A stretch of 23,860 nt of DNA from Gaiella sp051003695 (lineage in GTDB: Bacteria > Actinomycetota > Thermoleophilia > Gaiellales > Gaiellaceae): assembly GCA_051003695.1 (NCBI GenBank), contig JBPCLB010000069.1:1-23860 (forward strand). Direction: 5' to 3'. Positions 1 to 10,526 of the stretch are shown here, in pieces. How positions within the stretch are numbered: the stretch's first letter is position 1; each line of letters starts with the position of its first letter. The notes under the pieces were generated by a model, which had not been told where the DNA came from, did not search any database, and saw only the letters and a program-made list of their open reading frames with translations. The position numbers and the translations under genes were made by a program.

Positions 1-49
1 CCTCGATCCCGACCACGCGGGGGAGACGATTGACCGGCACAGTGGACTG

Positions 50-1315
<1,266 letters not shown>

Positions 1316-1362
1316 ATGACCCATTCTCGCACGCCAGCCGGCTCGCGGGGCAGCTGACCGTC

Positions 1363-1368
1363 TAACGT
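1363..1368 (+). promoter_or_regulatory. -10 element of a leaderless promoter (TAACGT)
   Basis: TAACGT matches the actinobacterial -10 pattern TANNNT and lies exactly 6 nt before the ATG at 1375, so transcription would start at or next to the start codon. No convincing -35 box is visible. The same hexamer-N6-start arrangement recurs at other genes in the window. Confidence 0.55.
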
Positions 1369-1374
1369 CGTGAG

Positions 1375-3503
<2,129 letters not shown>

Positions 3504-3507
<4 letters not shown>

Positions 3508-4862
3508 GCCGGCCCGCCCGTCCCGGCGAGGTCGGAGAACTTCGCGTAGCGCTTGAGGAAGCTGAGCTTGACGGTGTCGATCGGGCCGTTGCGGTGCTTC
3601 GAGCAGATCACCTCGGCGATCCCCTGCGCGTCGGACTCCTCCTGGTTGTAGTACTCGTCGCGGTAGACGAAGAAGACGAGATCCGCGTCCTGCTCGATCG
3701 AACCGCTTTCTCTCAGATCCGAGAGCAGCGGCCGCTTGTCGTGGCGTTCCTCGACCTTGCGCGAGAGCTGCGACAGGGCGACGATCGGCACCTCGAGCTC
3801 GCGCGCGAGCACCTTCAGGTTGCGTGAGATCTGCGAAACCTCCTGGACGCGGTTCTCGACCGTGCCGCCGGAGGTCATCAGCTGCAGGTAGTCGACGATC
3901 AGGAGTCCGAGTGACGGCTGGCGCGACTTGAGCCGGCGAGCTTTGGAGCGCAGCTCCATCATCGTGATCGACCCCGTGTCGTCGACGAAGATGGGGGCCT
4001 TCGCGAGGCGGTCGCAGGCAGCGGTGAGGCGCGGCCAGTCGTCGGGTGCGAGCTTGCCCGAGCGCAGGCGGTTCGACTCGACCTTCGCCTCGCTGCACAT
4101 CAGGCGCTGCGTCACCTCCGCCTTCGACATCTCGAGCGTGAAGAGCGCCACGGGCGTCGCGTGACGGACGCCGAGATTCGCGGCCATGCAGAGTGCGAGC
4201 GCCGACTTCCCCATCGACGGCCGGGCCGCGAGGATGACGAGATTCCCGGGCTGGAAGCCGCACGTGAGGCGGTCGATGTCGCGGAAACCGGATGGGACGC
4301 CGGTCAGGTCGGCCCCCGACTCGTACAGCCGGGTGATCTGCTCGAAGCCTTCCTTGAGCAGGGCCTCGATGTGATGGAAGTCGCCGGTCACCCGCTGCTG
4401 GGCGAGCTCGAACACGAGCTGCTCCGCACGGTCGACGAGATCGGTCGTCTCGCCCGGTCGCTCCTGACCCAGACGGACGATCTCCTGCCCTGCGCGGATC
4501 AGGGCCCGAAGGGTCGCGTTCTCCTTGACGATCCGGGCGTAGTGATCGACGTTCGAGGCCGCCGGCACGAGCGCGGCGAGCTCCGCGATCCGCGCGCGAC
4601 CCCCGATCGTCTCGAGCTCGCTCCGTTCCTCGAGCTCGTTCGACAGCGTGATCGCGTCGACAGGCTCACCCTTGCCCCAGAGCGCGAGCGACGCCCGGTA
4701 CAGCTTGGCGTGGGACTCGCGATAGAAGTCGGACGCGTCGATGATCTCGGTGACGGCGCCGATCGCGGTCGCCGAGATCAGCATCGCACCAAGCACGGAC
4801 TCCTCCGCCTCGAGGTTCTGAGGCGGGACGAGTCCTGCGAGGCGCTCATGGGTGACACTCAT
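3504..4862 (-). CDS. dnaB: Replicative DNA helicase DnaB
   Basis: Hexameric ATP-driven 5'-3' helicase that unwinds DNA at the replication fork. The protein has 452 residues, the normal length. The N-terminal all-alpha domain begins VPPQNLEAEESVLGAML. A linker region follows, then the RecA-like C-terminal domain with Walker A ARPSMGKSA (GKS at 218-220), Walker B LLIVDYLQLM, the ISRNLKVLARELEVPIVALSQLSR segment (split as ISRNLK and PIVALSQLSR) and the DLRESGSIEQDADLVFF signature. No intein interrupts the Walker motifs, although dnaB is a common intein host. It lies 410 nt downstream of rplI on the same strand, as in many bacteria with an rpsF-ssb-(rpsR)-rplI-dnaB order. It has no obvious Shine-Dalgarno. 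A possible promoter (TACACT, 4952-4957) lies about 90 nt upstream. Confidence 0.97.
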
Positions 4863-4951
4863 CGGCAGGCGAGATCAAAGCGTCCAAAGCGGCCAGCGCC
4901 AAATCGGACCGTCTGGAAGGGCGGAGCAGGGAGAAAAGAACACACGTTCGT

Positions 4952-4957
4952 AGTGTA
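4952..4957 (-). promoter_or_regulatory. Possible dnaB -10 element (TACACT)
   Basis: On the minus strand the sequence reads GGATACACT, a TANNNT hexamer about 94 nt before the dnaB ATG. No good -35 is seen at the usual spacing. If used, the dnaB mRNA has a leader of roughly 85-90 nt and dnaB is transcribed independently of rplI. Confidence 0.3.
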
Positions 4958-5229
4958 TCCCCACGGTCAGCCGGGTTCTCCCCAACGGCCGAGTCCAGAA
5001 AGCCCGCATCGTGCGCGAAACCTCGGGGTGCCCTCCACAGGCCACACCCTGTGCTGGGGAACGATCCTCCCGATCGCCAGTAAACTGGGCATCGGGAGGA
5101 TCCTCGTCGTGCGCTCTCGTCGCAGCCGACGAGCGATTTCATTCGCCCGAGCCACGCCACCGCTGAACCCACACCAGCGAGAAGAAGGTGGCTCGTGAGG
5201 GAACGATGGGTTTCCCCACGCTCGAGAGC

Positions 5230-5255
5230 GGGGGCAGGCATGCGTGCCCGCCCCC
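5230..5255 (-). terminator. GC-rich hairpin downstream of rplI
   Basis: The arms 5230-5240 and 5245-5255 pair over 11 positions with one A-C mismatch, around a TGCG tetraloop. It lies 18 nt after the rplI stop in the direction of transcription. No U-run follows, as is common for actinobacterial terminators. It would separate the rpsF-ssb-rplI operon from dnaB. Confidence 0.55.
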
Positions 5256-5272
5256 AGCGACTGCAGCTGCGT

Positions 5273-5914
5273 CTACGCGGCGGCGTCCCGGTCGTCGTCT
5301 CCCGAGGCGCCCGCTCCGCTCTCCGTGACCGAATCCTCCTCGGCGACCACCTCGTCGAGAAACTCGACTTCCTCGTCGCGTGCCGCGGCCGCCGCCTCTT
5401 CGGCTGCCGCCGCCTCCGCCGCCTCGGCGGCCTCCATCGCGACGAGCTCCTCCTCGGGTGGCAACTCGCCGCCCTCGGGTACGACGAGCGTCTTGACTTC
5501 GGCGACGACGCCTTCGAAGACCGCGATCGGAACGCTGAAGCGACCGATCCGCTTGATCGCATCGACGTTGATCTTGCGCCGGTCGACGCGGATCTTGCGC
5601 GTCCGCCAGAGCTCGTCGGCGATGTCCGTCGGAGTGACCGAGCCGAAGAGCGCGCCCGTCGGGCCGGCCTTGACCTCGAAGCGGAGCACGGTCTTGCCGA
5701 GCGTCGCGGCGATCTCCTGGGCCTGGTCTGCAGAGCGGGCCTCATGTCTCGCTTTGGTCTCGTCGATCCGGCGCACCTCGGCGATCCGGCCCGGCGTCGC
5801 GACCTCGGCCAGCCGTCGCGGCAGCAGGTAGTTGCGGGCGAACCCGCGCTTCACCTCGACGACCTCGCCCTTGAGACCGAGCTTCTCGACATCGCTGAGC
5901 AGGATGAGCTGCAT
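5273..5914 (-). CDS. rplI: 50S ribosomal protein L9 with acidic C-terminal extension
   Basis: Structural protein of the large ribosomal subunit that binds 23S rRNA and helps maintain reading frame. The N-terminal RNA-binding domain is canonical: MQLILLSDVEKLGLKGEVVEV, then GFARNYLLPRRLA. A central helix and a C-terminal domain with GALFGSVTPTDIADEL follow. The usual protein ends near residue 150. This one has 213 residues, and the extra 60 or so form a low-complexity tail of Ala/Glu blocks (about residues 155-190) ending in an acidic DDDRDAAA segment. The extension is in frame and GC-typical, so it looks genuine. It starts 2 nt after the ssb stop and has no strong Shine-Dalgarno, which suggests translational coupling to ssb. 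rpsR, which usually sits between ssb and rplI, is absent. Confidence 0.95.
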   Translation of the reverse strand: MQLILLSDVEKLGLKGEVVEVKRGFARNYLLPRRLAEVATPGRIAEVRRIDETKARHEARSADQAQEIAATLGKTVLRFEVKAGPTGALFGSVTPTDIADELWRTRKIRVDRRKINVDAIKRIGRFSVPIAVFEGVVAEVKTLVVPEGGELPPEEELVAMEAAEAAEAAAAEEAAAAARDEEVEFLDEVVAEEDSVTESGAGASGDDDRDAAA

Positions 5915-5916
5915 CG

Positions 5917-6348
5917 CTAGAACGGGATGTCGTCGTCGGTTGGCGAGGTCGGGAAATCGGCGTTGCCGGCGGGCGCCGAGCCCGGCGGGATGTACTCGCC
6001 ACCGCCCTCCCCGTCGCCGCGGCTGTCGAGGTACTGCACGTTCTGGGCGACGACGTCGACCTTCGAGCGCTTCGAGCCGTCCTGCGCCTCCCAGGAGCGC
6101 CAGTCGAGCCGACCGTCGATTCCGATGCGCCGCCCCTTCTGCAGGTTGCGCGACAGCGATTCGGCCTGGTTGCCGAATACCTTGACGTCGAAGAAGTTGG
6201 GCTTGTCCACCCAGTTGCCGCCGCCGTCCTGCTGACGACCGTTCACCGCAAGCCCGAGCTCGAGCACGGGCGTGCCCGAGGGCAGATGCTTGAGCTCAGG
6301 GTCGCGCGTGAGCCTGCCAACCAAGGTGACACGATTGATGTCGGCCAT
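5917..6348 (-). CDS. ssb: Single-stranded DNA-binding protein
   Basis: Binds and protects single-stranded DNA in replication, recombination and repair, and recruits partner proteins through its C-terminal tip. The 143-residue protein has an OB fold starting MADINRVTLVGRLTRDPEL, with FFDVKVFGNQAE and GRLDWRSWE. A short Gly/Pro-rich linker follows, and the protein ends with the acidic DDDIPF tip that docks partners. The linker is shorter than in many actinobacterial SSBs. Its ATG overlaps the rpsF TAA stop by one base, and the AGGAGG encoded at the end of rpsF serves as its ribosome binding site. It is the middle gene of rpsF-ssb-rplI. Confidence 0.96.
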   Translation of the reverse strand: MADINRVTLVGRLTRDPELKHLPSGTPVLELGLAVNGRQQDGGGNWVDKPNFFDVKVFGNQAESLSRNLQKGRRIGIDGRLDWRSWEAQDGSKRSKVDVVAQNVQYLDSRGDGEGGGEYIPPGSAPAGNADFPTSPTDDDIPF

Positions 6349-6722
6349 TACTCCTCCTCGTCCGGGGCGTCCGCGGGGCGTGCCGGTGTATCGTCGCCGA
6401 TCGGAGCGGGCGGCGCTACTGGCCCTTTCGGCCCACCTTCCGGACGCCGGGTGGCGAGATGCCGGATCACCGTGTCGTCGATCTTCAGCACGCGCGACAG
6501 CTCTGCGAGCGTGTCAGGCGACGAGCTGAAGGCGAGGAGGTGGTAGGCCCCGTCGGTCTTGTGGTCGATCTCGTAGGCGAGCCGCCGCCGACCCCACGTG
6601 TCGTGGCGCTCGAAGCGCCCGCCACCTTTCTCGATCTGGTCGCGCGTCCGCTGGACGACCTCGGCCTGCCGCTCCTCCGGCAACTCGGGGTCCAGCATCA
6701 GCAGGAGCTCGTACTCGTTCAC
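6348..6722 (-). CDS. rpsF: 30S ribosomal protein S6
   Basis: Small-subunit ribosomal protein that pairs with S18 on 16S rRNA. From a GTG at 6722 the product is 124 residues: MNEYELLLMLDPELPEE, then GRRRLAYEIDHKTDGAYHLLAF and the IDDTVIRHLATRR end of the fold. An acidic, Pro/Ala-rich tail of about 25 residues follows, ending PDEEE. A strong Shine-Dalgarno GGAGGGA (complement of 6729-6735) lies 6 nt before the GTG, which fixes the start even though the open frame runs far upstream. It heads the rpsF-ssb-rplI operon. A leader of roughly 90 nt is implied by a candidate promoter at 6821-6826. Confidence 0.95.
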   Translation of the reverse strand: MNEYELLLMLDPELPEERQAEVVQRTRDQIEKGGGRFERHDTWGRRRLAYEIDHKTDGAYHLLAFSSSPDTLAELSRVLKIDDTVIRHLATRRPEGGPKGPVAPPAPIGDDTPARPADAPDEEE

Positions 6723-6773
6723 TCTCGTTCCCTCCGTCCTTCCTTCGGTCTGAGTCGGCCACACCCGGCTGCT

Positions 6774-6797
6774 GCACCGACCGGGACGAGACGGTGC
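6774..6797 (-). promoter_or_regulatory. Hairpin in the rpsF leader
   Basis: GCACCG (6774-6779) and CGGTGC (6792-6797) form a perfect 6-bp stem around 12 nt, inside the presumed rpsF 5' leader. In many bacteria the rpsF leader holds an RNA structure bound by S6 or S6:S18 for autoregulation. Whether this hairpin serves that role is inference; I did not recognise the full published motif. Confidence 0.3.
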
Positions 6798-6820
6798 GCG
6801 GGGTGGCAGGAAGCCGCGGA

Positions 6821-6826
6821 AAGGTA
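6821..6826 (-). promoter_or_regulatory. Possible rpsF -10 element (TACCTT)
   Basis: The minus strand reads TACCTT, a TANNNT hexamer about 98 nt before the rpsF GTG. It faces the 6861-6866 promoter on the other strand, and the shared palindrome at 6832-6859 covers the -35 area of both. Confidence 0.3.
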
Positions 6827-6831
6827 GCAGC

Positions 6832-6859
6832 CGTTCTTCCGCCCGGCGGCGGAAGAACG
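6832..6859. promoter_or_regulatory. Perfect 12-bp palindrome between divergent promoters
   Basis: CGTTCTTCCGCC (6832-6843) is followed after CGGC by its exact complement GGCGGAAGAACG (6848-6859). It ends one base before the TAGGCT -10 box of the downstream gene and overlaps the expected -35 position on both strands. An operator for a dimeric regulator is one reading. A transcription-blocking hairpin between rpsF and the next unit is another. Confidence 0.45.
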
Positions 6860-6860
6860 C

Positions 6861-6866
6861 TAGGCT
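6861..6866 (+). promoter_or_regulatory. -10 element of a leaderless promoter (TAGGCT)
   Basis: TAGGCT lies exactly 6 nt before the GTG at 6873, so the mRNA would begin at the start codon. There is no Shine-Dalgarno, consistent with leaderless translation. Confidence 0.5.
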
Positions 6867-6872
6867 GGCCGC

Positions 6873-7145
6873 GTGCGCAGGGTGTTCGGATGGACCGCCG
6901 GGCTTGTGAGCATCGCCGCGCTCGCACGGCTGCTCGGCCGTCGCCACGCCACGCAGCCGGTGGTGCAACCCGACCCCGACCCCGCCGACGAGCTGCGCCG
7001 CAAGCTCGACGAGAACCGCGCCGAGGGGTTTCCGCACGTCGCGTCCGCCGCGGAGCAGCCGGCCGAGACGATCGAGGAGCGCCGGGCGCGGGTCCACGCG
7101 AAGGCGAAGGAGGCGATCGACGCGATGCACGGCGAGAGCCAGTGA
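6873..7145 (+). CDS. Small membrane-anchored hypothetical protein
   Basis: A 90-residue protein of unknown function. The N-terminus (VFGWTAGLVSIAALARLL, residues about 4-21) is a single hydrophobic helix after two arginines, so it is either a signal anchor or a signal peptide. The rest is hydrophilic and charged, and predicted largely helical in its second half (ADELRRKLDENRAEG; TIEERRARVHAKAKEAIDAM). The GTG start is supported by the leaderless promoter 6 nt upstream. Its TGA stop overlaps the GTG start of the next gene by 4 nt, so the two are translationally coupled and probably work together. No domain was recognised. Confidence 0.75.
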   Translation: MRRVFGWTAGLVSIAALARLLGRRHATQPVVQPDPDPADELRRKLDENRAEGFPHVASAAEQPAETIEERRARVHAKAKEAIDAMHGESQ

Positions 7146-7657
7146 CCGACGACGCCACAACCGGGGATCTGACCGAGACGCTGCGTGGCCTCGTGGGCAA
7201 GGTCGAGGGCCTGCAGAGCGACGTCCGCCGGCTTTCCACGCAGGGGCCGCTGCCGCGCCTACCCGAGGGCGACTCCTCGTCGTACGCGTGGGTCGGCGCG
7301 CTCGACGCACCGGTGCGACGGCCGCCGCAGGTGCCACGCCTGTTGCTCGAGGTCCTCTTCCTCGTCGCGTGCGCGGCCGGAGCGGCGCTCGCCGAGCTCG
7401 ATGGGGTCGCGATCGCCGGAGTGATGGTCGGCGCGTGGGTGCTCGTCGCACTCATCGAATGGGCGGCCTCCCGTACCGACGCGCGCCCGACGTTCGTCTC
7501 GTACGCCCCTCCCCCACAGGCCGAGCCGCGCGACGATCCCGCCTGGTTCGTGCCGCCGGTCGAGCACACGCTGCTCGAGACCGACTCCGTCACGGCGATC
7601 ACTCCCTTGCCGCCGCCGTCGGCCGACGCGAAAGCGACGGTCGAGCGCCGAGCGTAA
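7142..7657 (+). CDS. Hypothetical membrane protein with two adjacent transmembrane helices
   Basis: A 171-residue protein of unknown function. It starts at a GTG whose last bases form the previous gene's stop (GTGA). Residues about 9-35 form a short amphipathic, possibly coiled-coil segment (LRGLVGKVEGLQSDVRRL). Two hydrophobic helices separated by a short loop follow: LLLEVLFLVACAAGAALAEL (about residues 68-87) and VAIAGVMVGAWVLVALIEWA (about 90-109). The C-terminal 60 residues are Pro-rich and polar. The topology suggests a hairpin in the membrane with both tails on the same side. It is coupled to the upstream single-helix protein. No family was recognised. Confidence 0.75.
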   Translation: MTDDATTGDLTETLRGLVGKVEGLQSDVRRLSTQGPLPRLPEGDSSSYAWVGALDAPVRRPPQVPRLLLEVLFLVACAAGAALAELDGVAIAGVMVGAWVLVALIEWAASRTDARPTFVSYAPPPQAEPRDDPAWFVPPVEHTLLETDSVTAITPLPPPSADAKATVERRA

Positions 7658-7830
7658 GACAGAGGACAGGCCGGCGCCCCTCCACGTTCCGGGCGGACGA
7701 GGCGCGTCCGCTCGACCCGTCGCCGGTCGGAGACGGCTCCGTCCCAGACTGCTTGCGAGCCGCGGAGAGCTGCTCCGGGTCTCTCACGCGGCAGTGCGTC
7801 GTGTACGATTCTTCGCTCTCGGGACGGACG

Positions 7831-7836
7831 TAGGCT
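7831..7836 (+). promoter_or_regulatory. Possible -10 element for the MBOAT gene (TAGGCT)
   Basis: TAGGCT lies 9 nt before the GTG at 7846. A second candidate, TACGAT, is at 7804-7809. The 188-nt gap from 7658 to 7845 shows no other gene and no clear ribosome binding site, so a very short leader is plausible. Confidence 0.3.
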
Positions 7837-7845
7837 TCGCCACCG

Positions 7846-9264
7846 GTGCTCTTCCTCACCGCCACCTTCGCGTTCTTCTCCCTGCTCGTCCTGCCGCTCT
7901 CGTGGTTCCTGATGCCGCGCCCGAGCCGCTGGCGGCCGTTCATGATCGGCGCGAGCTACGTGTTCTACGGCTGGTGGGACTGGCGGTTCGTGTTCCTGCT
8001 CGCCGGCTGCACGCTCTGGAACCAGGTGCTGGCGGTTCGCATCTGGCAGACGCCCGTCGTCTCGCGTCGACGGGCGCTCTTGGTGCTCGCGCTCGCAGGC
8101 GATCTCGGGGTGCTCGCGTACTTCAAGTACTACGACTTCTTCGTCACCTCGAGCGACAGCCTCGCCTCGCGGGTCGGCGCCGACCTTCCCCTCGAGGTCA
8201 AGTCGATCGTGCTGCCGGTCGGCATCTCCTTCTTCACCTTCATGGCGATCAGCTATGTCGTCGACGCCTACCGCGGGACGTTCCAGCCCACGAGCCTCGA
8301 GAAGTTCGCCGTCTACCTGGCGTTCTTCCCGCACCTCGTCGCCGGCCCGATCGTGCGGCCGGCCGAGCTCATCCCGCAACTCGACCGTCCCCGCGATCCG
8401 CGGCGCGTGGATACGAGCCGAGCGTTCTACCTGATCGCGACCGGCCTCTTCAAGAAGGTCGTGATCGCGAACTACCTCGCTGCGGGGATCGTCGACGATG
8501 TGTTCGGCGCCCCCGGCGAGCACTCCTCGCTCGAGATCCTGATCGCGGTCTACGCCTATGCCGTGCAGATCTACGCCGACTTCTCGGGCTACACCGACAT
8601 CGCGATCGGGATCGCCCTGCTGCTCGGATTCGCCTTTCCCCAGAATTTCGACTCCCCCTACGCGGCCGAGTCGTTGCGGGACTTCTGGCGACGCTGGCAC
8701 ATGACGCTCTCGCGCTGGCTGCGTGACTACCTCTATGTGCCACTCGGCGGCAATCGGGGCCGGCGTCTGCTCACCTATCGCAACCTGATGCTGACAATGC
8801 TGATCGGCGGGCTCTGGCACGGCGCAGCATGGACCTTCGTAGTCTGGGGTGGAATCCACGGCGTCGGGCTCGCGGCCGAGCGCTGGTGGCGCGAACGCCC
8901 CGGCTACGTCCGGCAGCGCCCGACGACCTGGCAGACATGGCGTAACCGCCTGCTCACGTTCCACGTGGTCTGTCTCGCCTGGATCTTCTTCCGTGCCGAC
9001 TCGTTCGACCTGGCGTGGCAGCTGCTCGGTGGGCTCTTCACGGGCTGGGGCGAGTCCTCGCCGCTCGTGACCTCGGGCGTCCTGCTCGCGATTGCCGTCG
9101 GGATCGGCTCTCAGTACCTCCCCTCCCGCTTCCCGCGGTTACTGATGGTGCGCTTCTCTCGCCTGCCGGTGCTCGGCCAGGCGATTGTCCTCGCCTTCGC
9201 GCTGACCCTCGTCAACGCGATGGGGCCGGAGGGTGTGGCACCCTTCATCTACTTCCAGTTCTGA
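7846..9264 (+). CDS. MBOAT-family O-acyltransferase (AlgI-like)
   Basis: A polytopic membrane O-acyltransferase of 472 residues, the usual size for AlgI/PatA/DltB relatives that move acyl groups, often acetyl, across the membrane onto envelope polysaccharides. Visible hallmarks are the N-terminal membrane helices (TFAFFSLLVLPLSWFLM; NASYVFYGWWDWRF-like segment at about 40-55), LPVGISFFTFMAISYVVDAYRG, FFPHLVAGPIVR, FADFSGYTDIAIG-like YADFSGYTDIAIG, FWRRWHMTLSRWLRDYLYVPLGGNR, and the catalytic-histidine segment GGLWHGAAWTF near residue 325. The start is GTG at 7846, giving MLFLTATFAF. A membrane-anchored DUF459/SGNH protein follows after 35 nt. This pairing recurs in bacteria that acetylate exopolysaccharides or cell-wall glycans. 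The glycan target is unknown. Confidence 0.92.
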   Translation: MLFLTATFAFFSLLVLPLSWFLMPRPSRWRPFMIGASYVFYGWWDWRFVFLLAGCTLWNQVLAVRIWQTPVVSRRRALLVLALAGDLGVLAYFKYYDFFVTSSDSLASRVGADLPLEVKSIVLPVGISFFTFMAISYVVDAYRGTFQPTSLEKFAVYLAFFPHLVAGPIVRPAELIPQLDRPRDPRRVDTSRAFYLIATGLFKKVVIANYLAAGIVDDVFGAPGEHSSLEILIAVYAYAVQIYADFSGYTDIAIGIALLLGFAFPQNFDSPYAAESLRDFWRRWHMTLSRWLRDYLYVPLGGNRGRRLLTYRNLMLTMLIGGLWHGAAWTFVVWGGIHGVGLAAERWWRERPGYVRQRPTTWQTWRNRLLTFHVVCLAWIFFRADSFDLAWQLLGGLFTGWGESSPLVTSGVLLAIAVGIGSQYLPSRFPRLLMVRFSRLPVLGQAIVLAFALTLVNAMGPEGVAPFIYFQF

Positions 9265-9299
9265 GTGCATCCCTGTCGAGAAGCGCCGAGGTTTTCATC

Positions 9300-10475
9300 G
9301 TGTCTGATCCTCCCGATCAGCCCCTCCTGCCTCCGCTGCCCGGCGACGACGAGCCGACGGTCGAGGCGGCCCGCGAGCCTGTCGTCGAGCAGGCACCGGT
9401 CGAGACGCGCGAGGGTCGCCGCCGCCGCACCATCGACGGCCGGAGGCTGTGGCCCGCCGGCCATGCGCTGCTCGTCGCGGTGCTCGCCCTCTCCCTCGGG
9501 CTACTGCTGAACGCGCCCGGTATCCACAAGACGGCCTACAACCAGCCCGACGGATGGAAGCGTGACGTTGCGACCGAGGTCACCGGTCCGCTCGCCGACG
9601 TGAGCCGCGCGTTGCTGCTCGATCGGCCGCGCGCACTCGTCAAGGCTGCGATCGGTCGGACGGGCGATGACGAGATCGACCTCTCGATCGAGGCGGCTCC
9701 GGTCCCGGTCGTCCCGCGGGCGAAGCCCACGAAACCGGTCGCTGCGCCGAAGCCGAAGCCGACGCCCAGTCCGGCGCCGGCCCGCAAGCTCGCGTTCACG
9801 CCGCGCAAGCAGCTGCGCTTGTGGGTCGCGGGCGACTCGCTCGTGATCACGCCCGGATACGCGATCCTCCAGGCTGCGGGGGCGAGCCCGGTGATCACCG
9901 GCGTGGGCGGCATCGAGGGGCGCGTTGCGACCGGGCTCACCCGCCCCGACGTCTTCAACTGGTTCGACGAGTTCCGCGCGAAGATGAAGGAGCTGAAGCC
10001 GAACGCGGTCGTGCTCGGGTTCGGGGGCAACGACGACAAGGCGTACATGACCGGCCTGCCCGCAGGCGTCTCGATCGGCGAGTTCGGCGATGCCGCCTGG
10101 CGGCGCGAGTACCGGCGTCGGCTCGCGATCGTGTTCGGCACGATCACGAGGGGCGGCGGTCACGTCGTCTGGATCGGGTTACCGATCACCCGGAGCGCCT
10201 TGCAGACACGGCGCTTCGACGTCGTCAATGCGACAGTCGTCGCCGAGGCGAGACGCTGGCCGAAGCGCGTCACCTACGTCGACACCTACACGATCTTTGC
10301 GGGGGCGAACGGCGGCTTCGCCGAGTACTTGCCGAACGCCCAGGGCCGCACCGAGCGGGTGAGGGCGAGCGACGGCGTCCACTTCGAGACCGCGGGCGGC
10401 AGGATCATCGCGAGGGAGGTGCTGAGGGCCCTGAACAAGGCCTACGACCTCACCAGCTGGCGCGCGACCGACTGA
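9300..10475 (+). CDS. DUF459 SGNH/GDSL-type membrane-anchored protein
   Basis: A 391-residue protein of the SGNH hydrolase superfamily, DUF459 type, probably an O-acyl transfer or esterase partner of the MBOAT protein encoded just upstream. A cytoplasmic Pro/acidic N-terminus of about 50 residues precedes one membrane helix (ALLVAVLALSLGLLLNAPG, about 56-74). A linker with a Lys-Pro-rich stretch (KPTKPVAAPKPKPTPSPAPA, about 145-164) leads to an extracytoplasmic SGNH domain. That domain has block I GDSLVITPG (about 178), block III-like GFGGNDDK (about 240) and block V SDGVHF (Asp/His dyad, about 357). GTG at 9300 gives MSDPPDQPLL and has a GAGG ribosome binding site 7-8 nt upstream. The open frame extends further upstream only through MBOAT coding sequence. 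Confidence 0.88.
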   Translation: MSDPPDQPLLPPLPGDDEPTVEAAREPVVEQAPVETREGRRRRTIDGRRLWPAGHALLVAVLALSLGLLLNAPGIHKTAYNQPDGWKRDVATEVTGPLADVSRALLLDRPRALVKAAIGRTGDDEIDLSIEAAPVPVVPRAKPTKPVAAPKPKPTPSPAPARKLAFTPRKQLRLWVAGDSLVITPGYAILQAAGASPVITGVGGIEGRVATGLTRPDVFNWFDEFRAKMKELKPNAVVLGFGGNDDKAYMTGLPAGVSIGEFGDAAWRREYRRRLAIVFGTITRGGGHVVWIGLPITRSALQTRRFDVVNATVVAEARRWPKRVTYVDTYTIFAGANGGFAEYLPNAQGRTERVRASDGVHFETAGGRIIAREVLRALNKAYDLTSWRATD

Positions 10476-10514
10476 TAACCGAACCTTTACGGTTTGCACA
10501 CATTCGAGATGCGG

Positions 10515-10520
10515 TAGGGT
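10515..10520 (+). promoter_or_regulatory. Leaderless promoter: -10 TAGGGT with -35-like TTTGCA
   Basis: TAGGGT lies exactly 6 nt before the ATG at 10527. TTTGCA lies 16 nt upstream of it, a plausible -35. The AT-rich patch at 10479-10505 stands out from its surroundings. Confidence 0.55.
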
Positions 10521-10526
10521 GCTCGG

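Larger units (their letters stand above)
4863..5272. other. Hairpin-rich noncoding gap between rplI and dnaB
   Basis: No credible gene is seen in these 410 nt. Four inverted repeats are visible: CACAGG/CCTGTG (5036-5053); a perfect 12-bp pair GATCCTCCCGAT/ATCGGGAGGATC (5063-5074 and 5091-5102) enclosing an inner CCAG-TAAA-CTGG stem; a perfect 7-bp CTCGTCG/CGACGAG with a 4-nt loop (5116-5133); and the strong GC hairpin at 5230-5255. The last is best explained as the rplI terminator. The other three could be part of a leader RNA for dnaB, a processed small RNA, or terminator remnants. No tRNA cloverleaf or DnaA box was recognised. Confidence 0.5.

Noticed and set aside
4863..5272. Replication origin near dnaB, ssb and purA
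   Set aside because: No DnaA-box cluster (TTATCCACA-like) or AT-rich unwinding region is visible; dnaB and ssb are often far from oriC.
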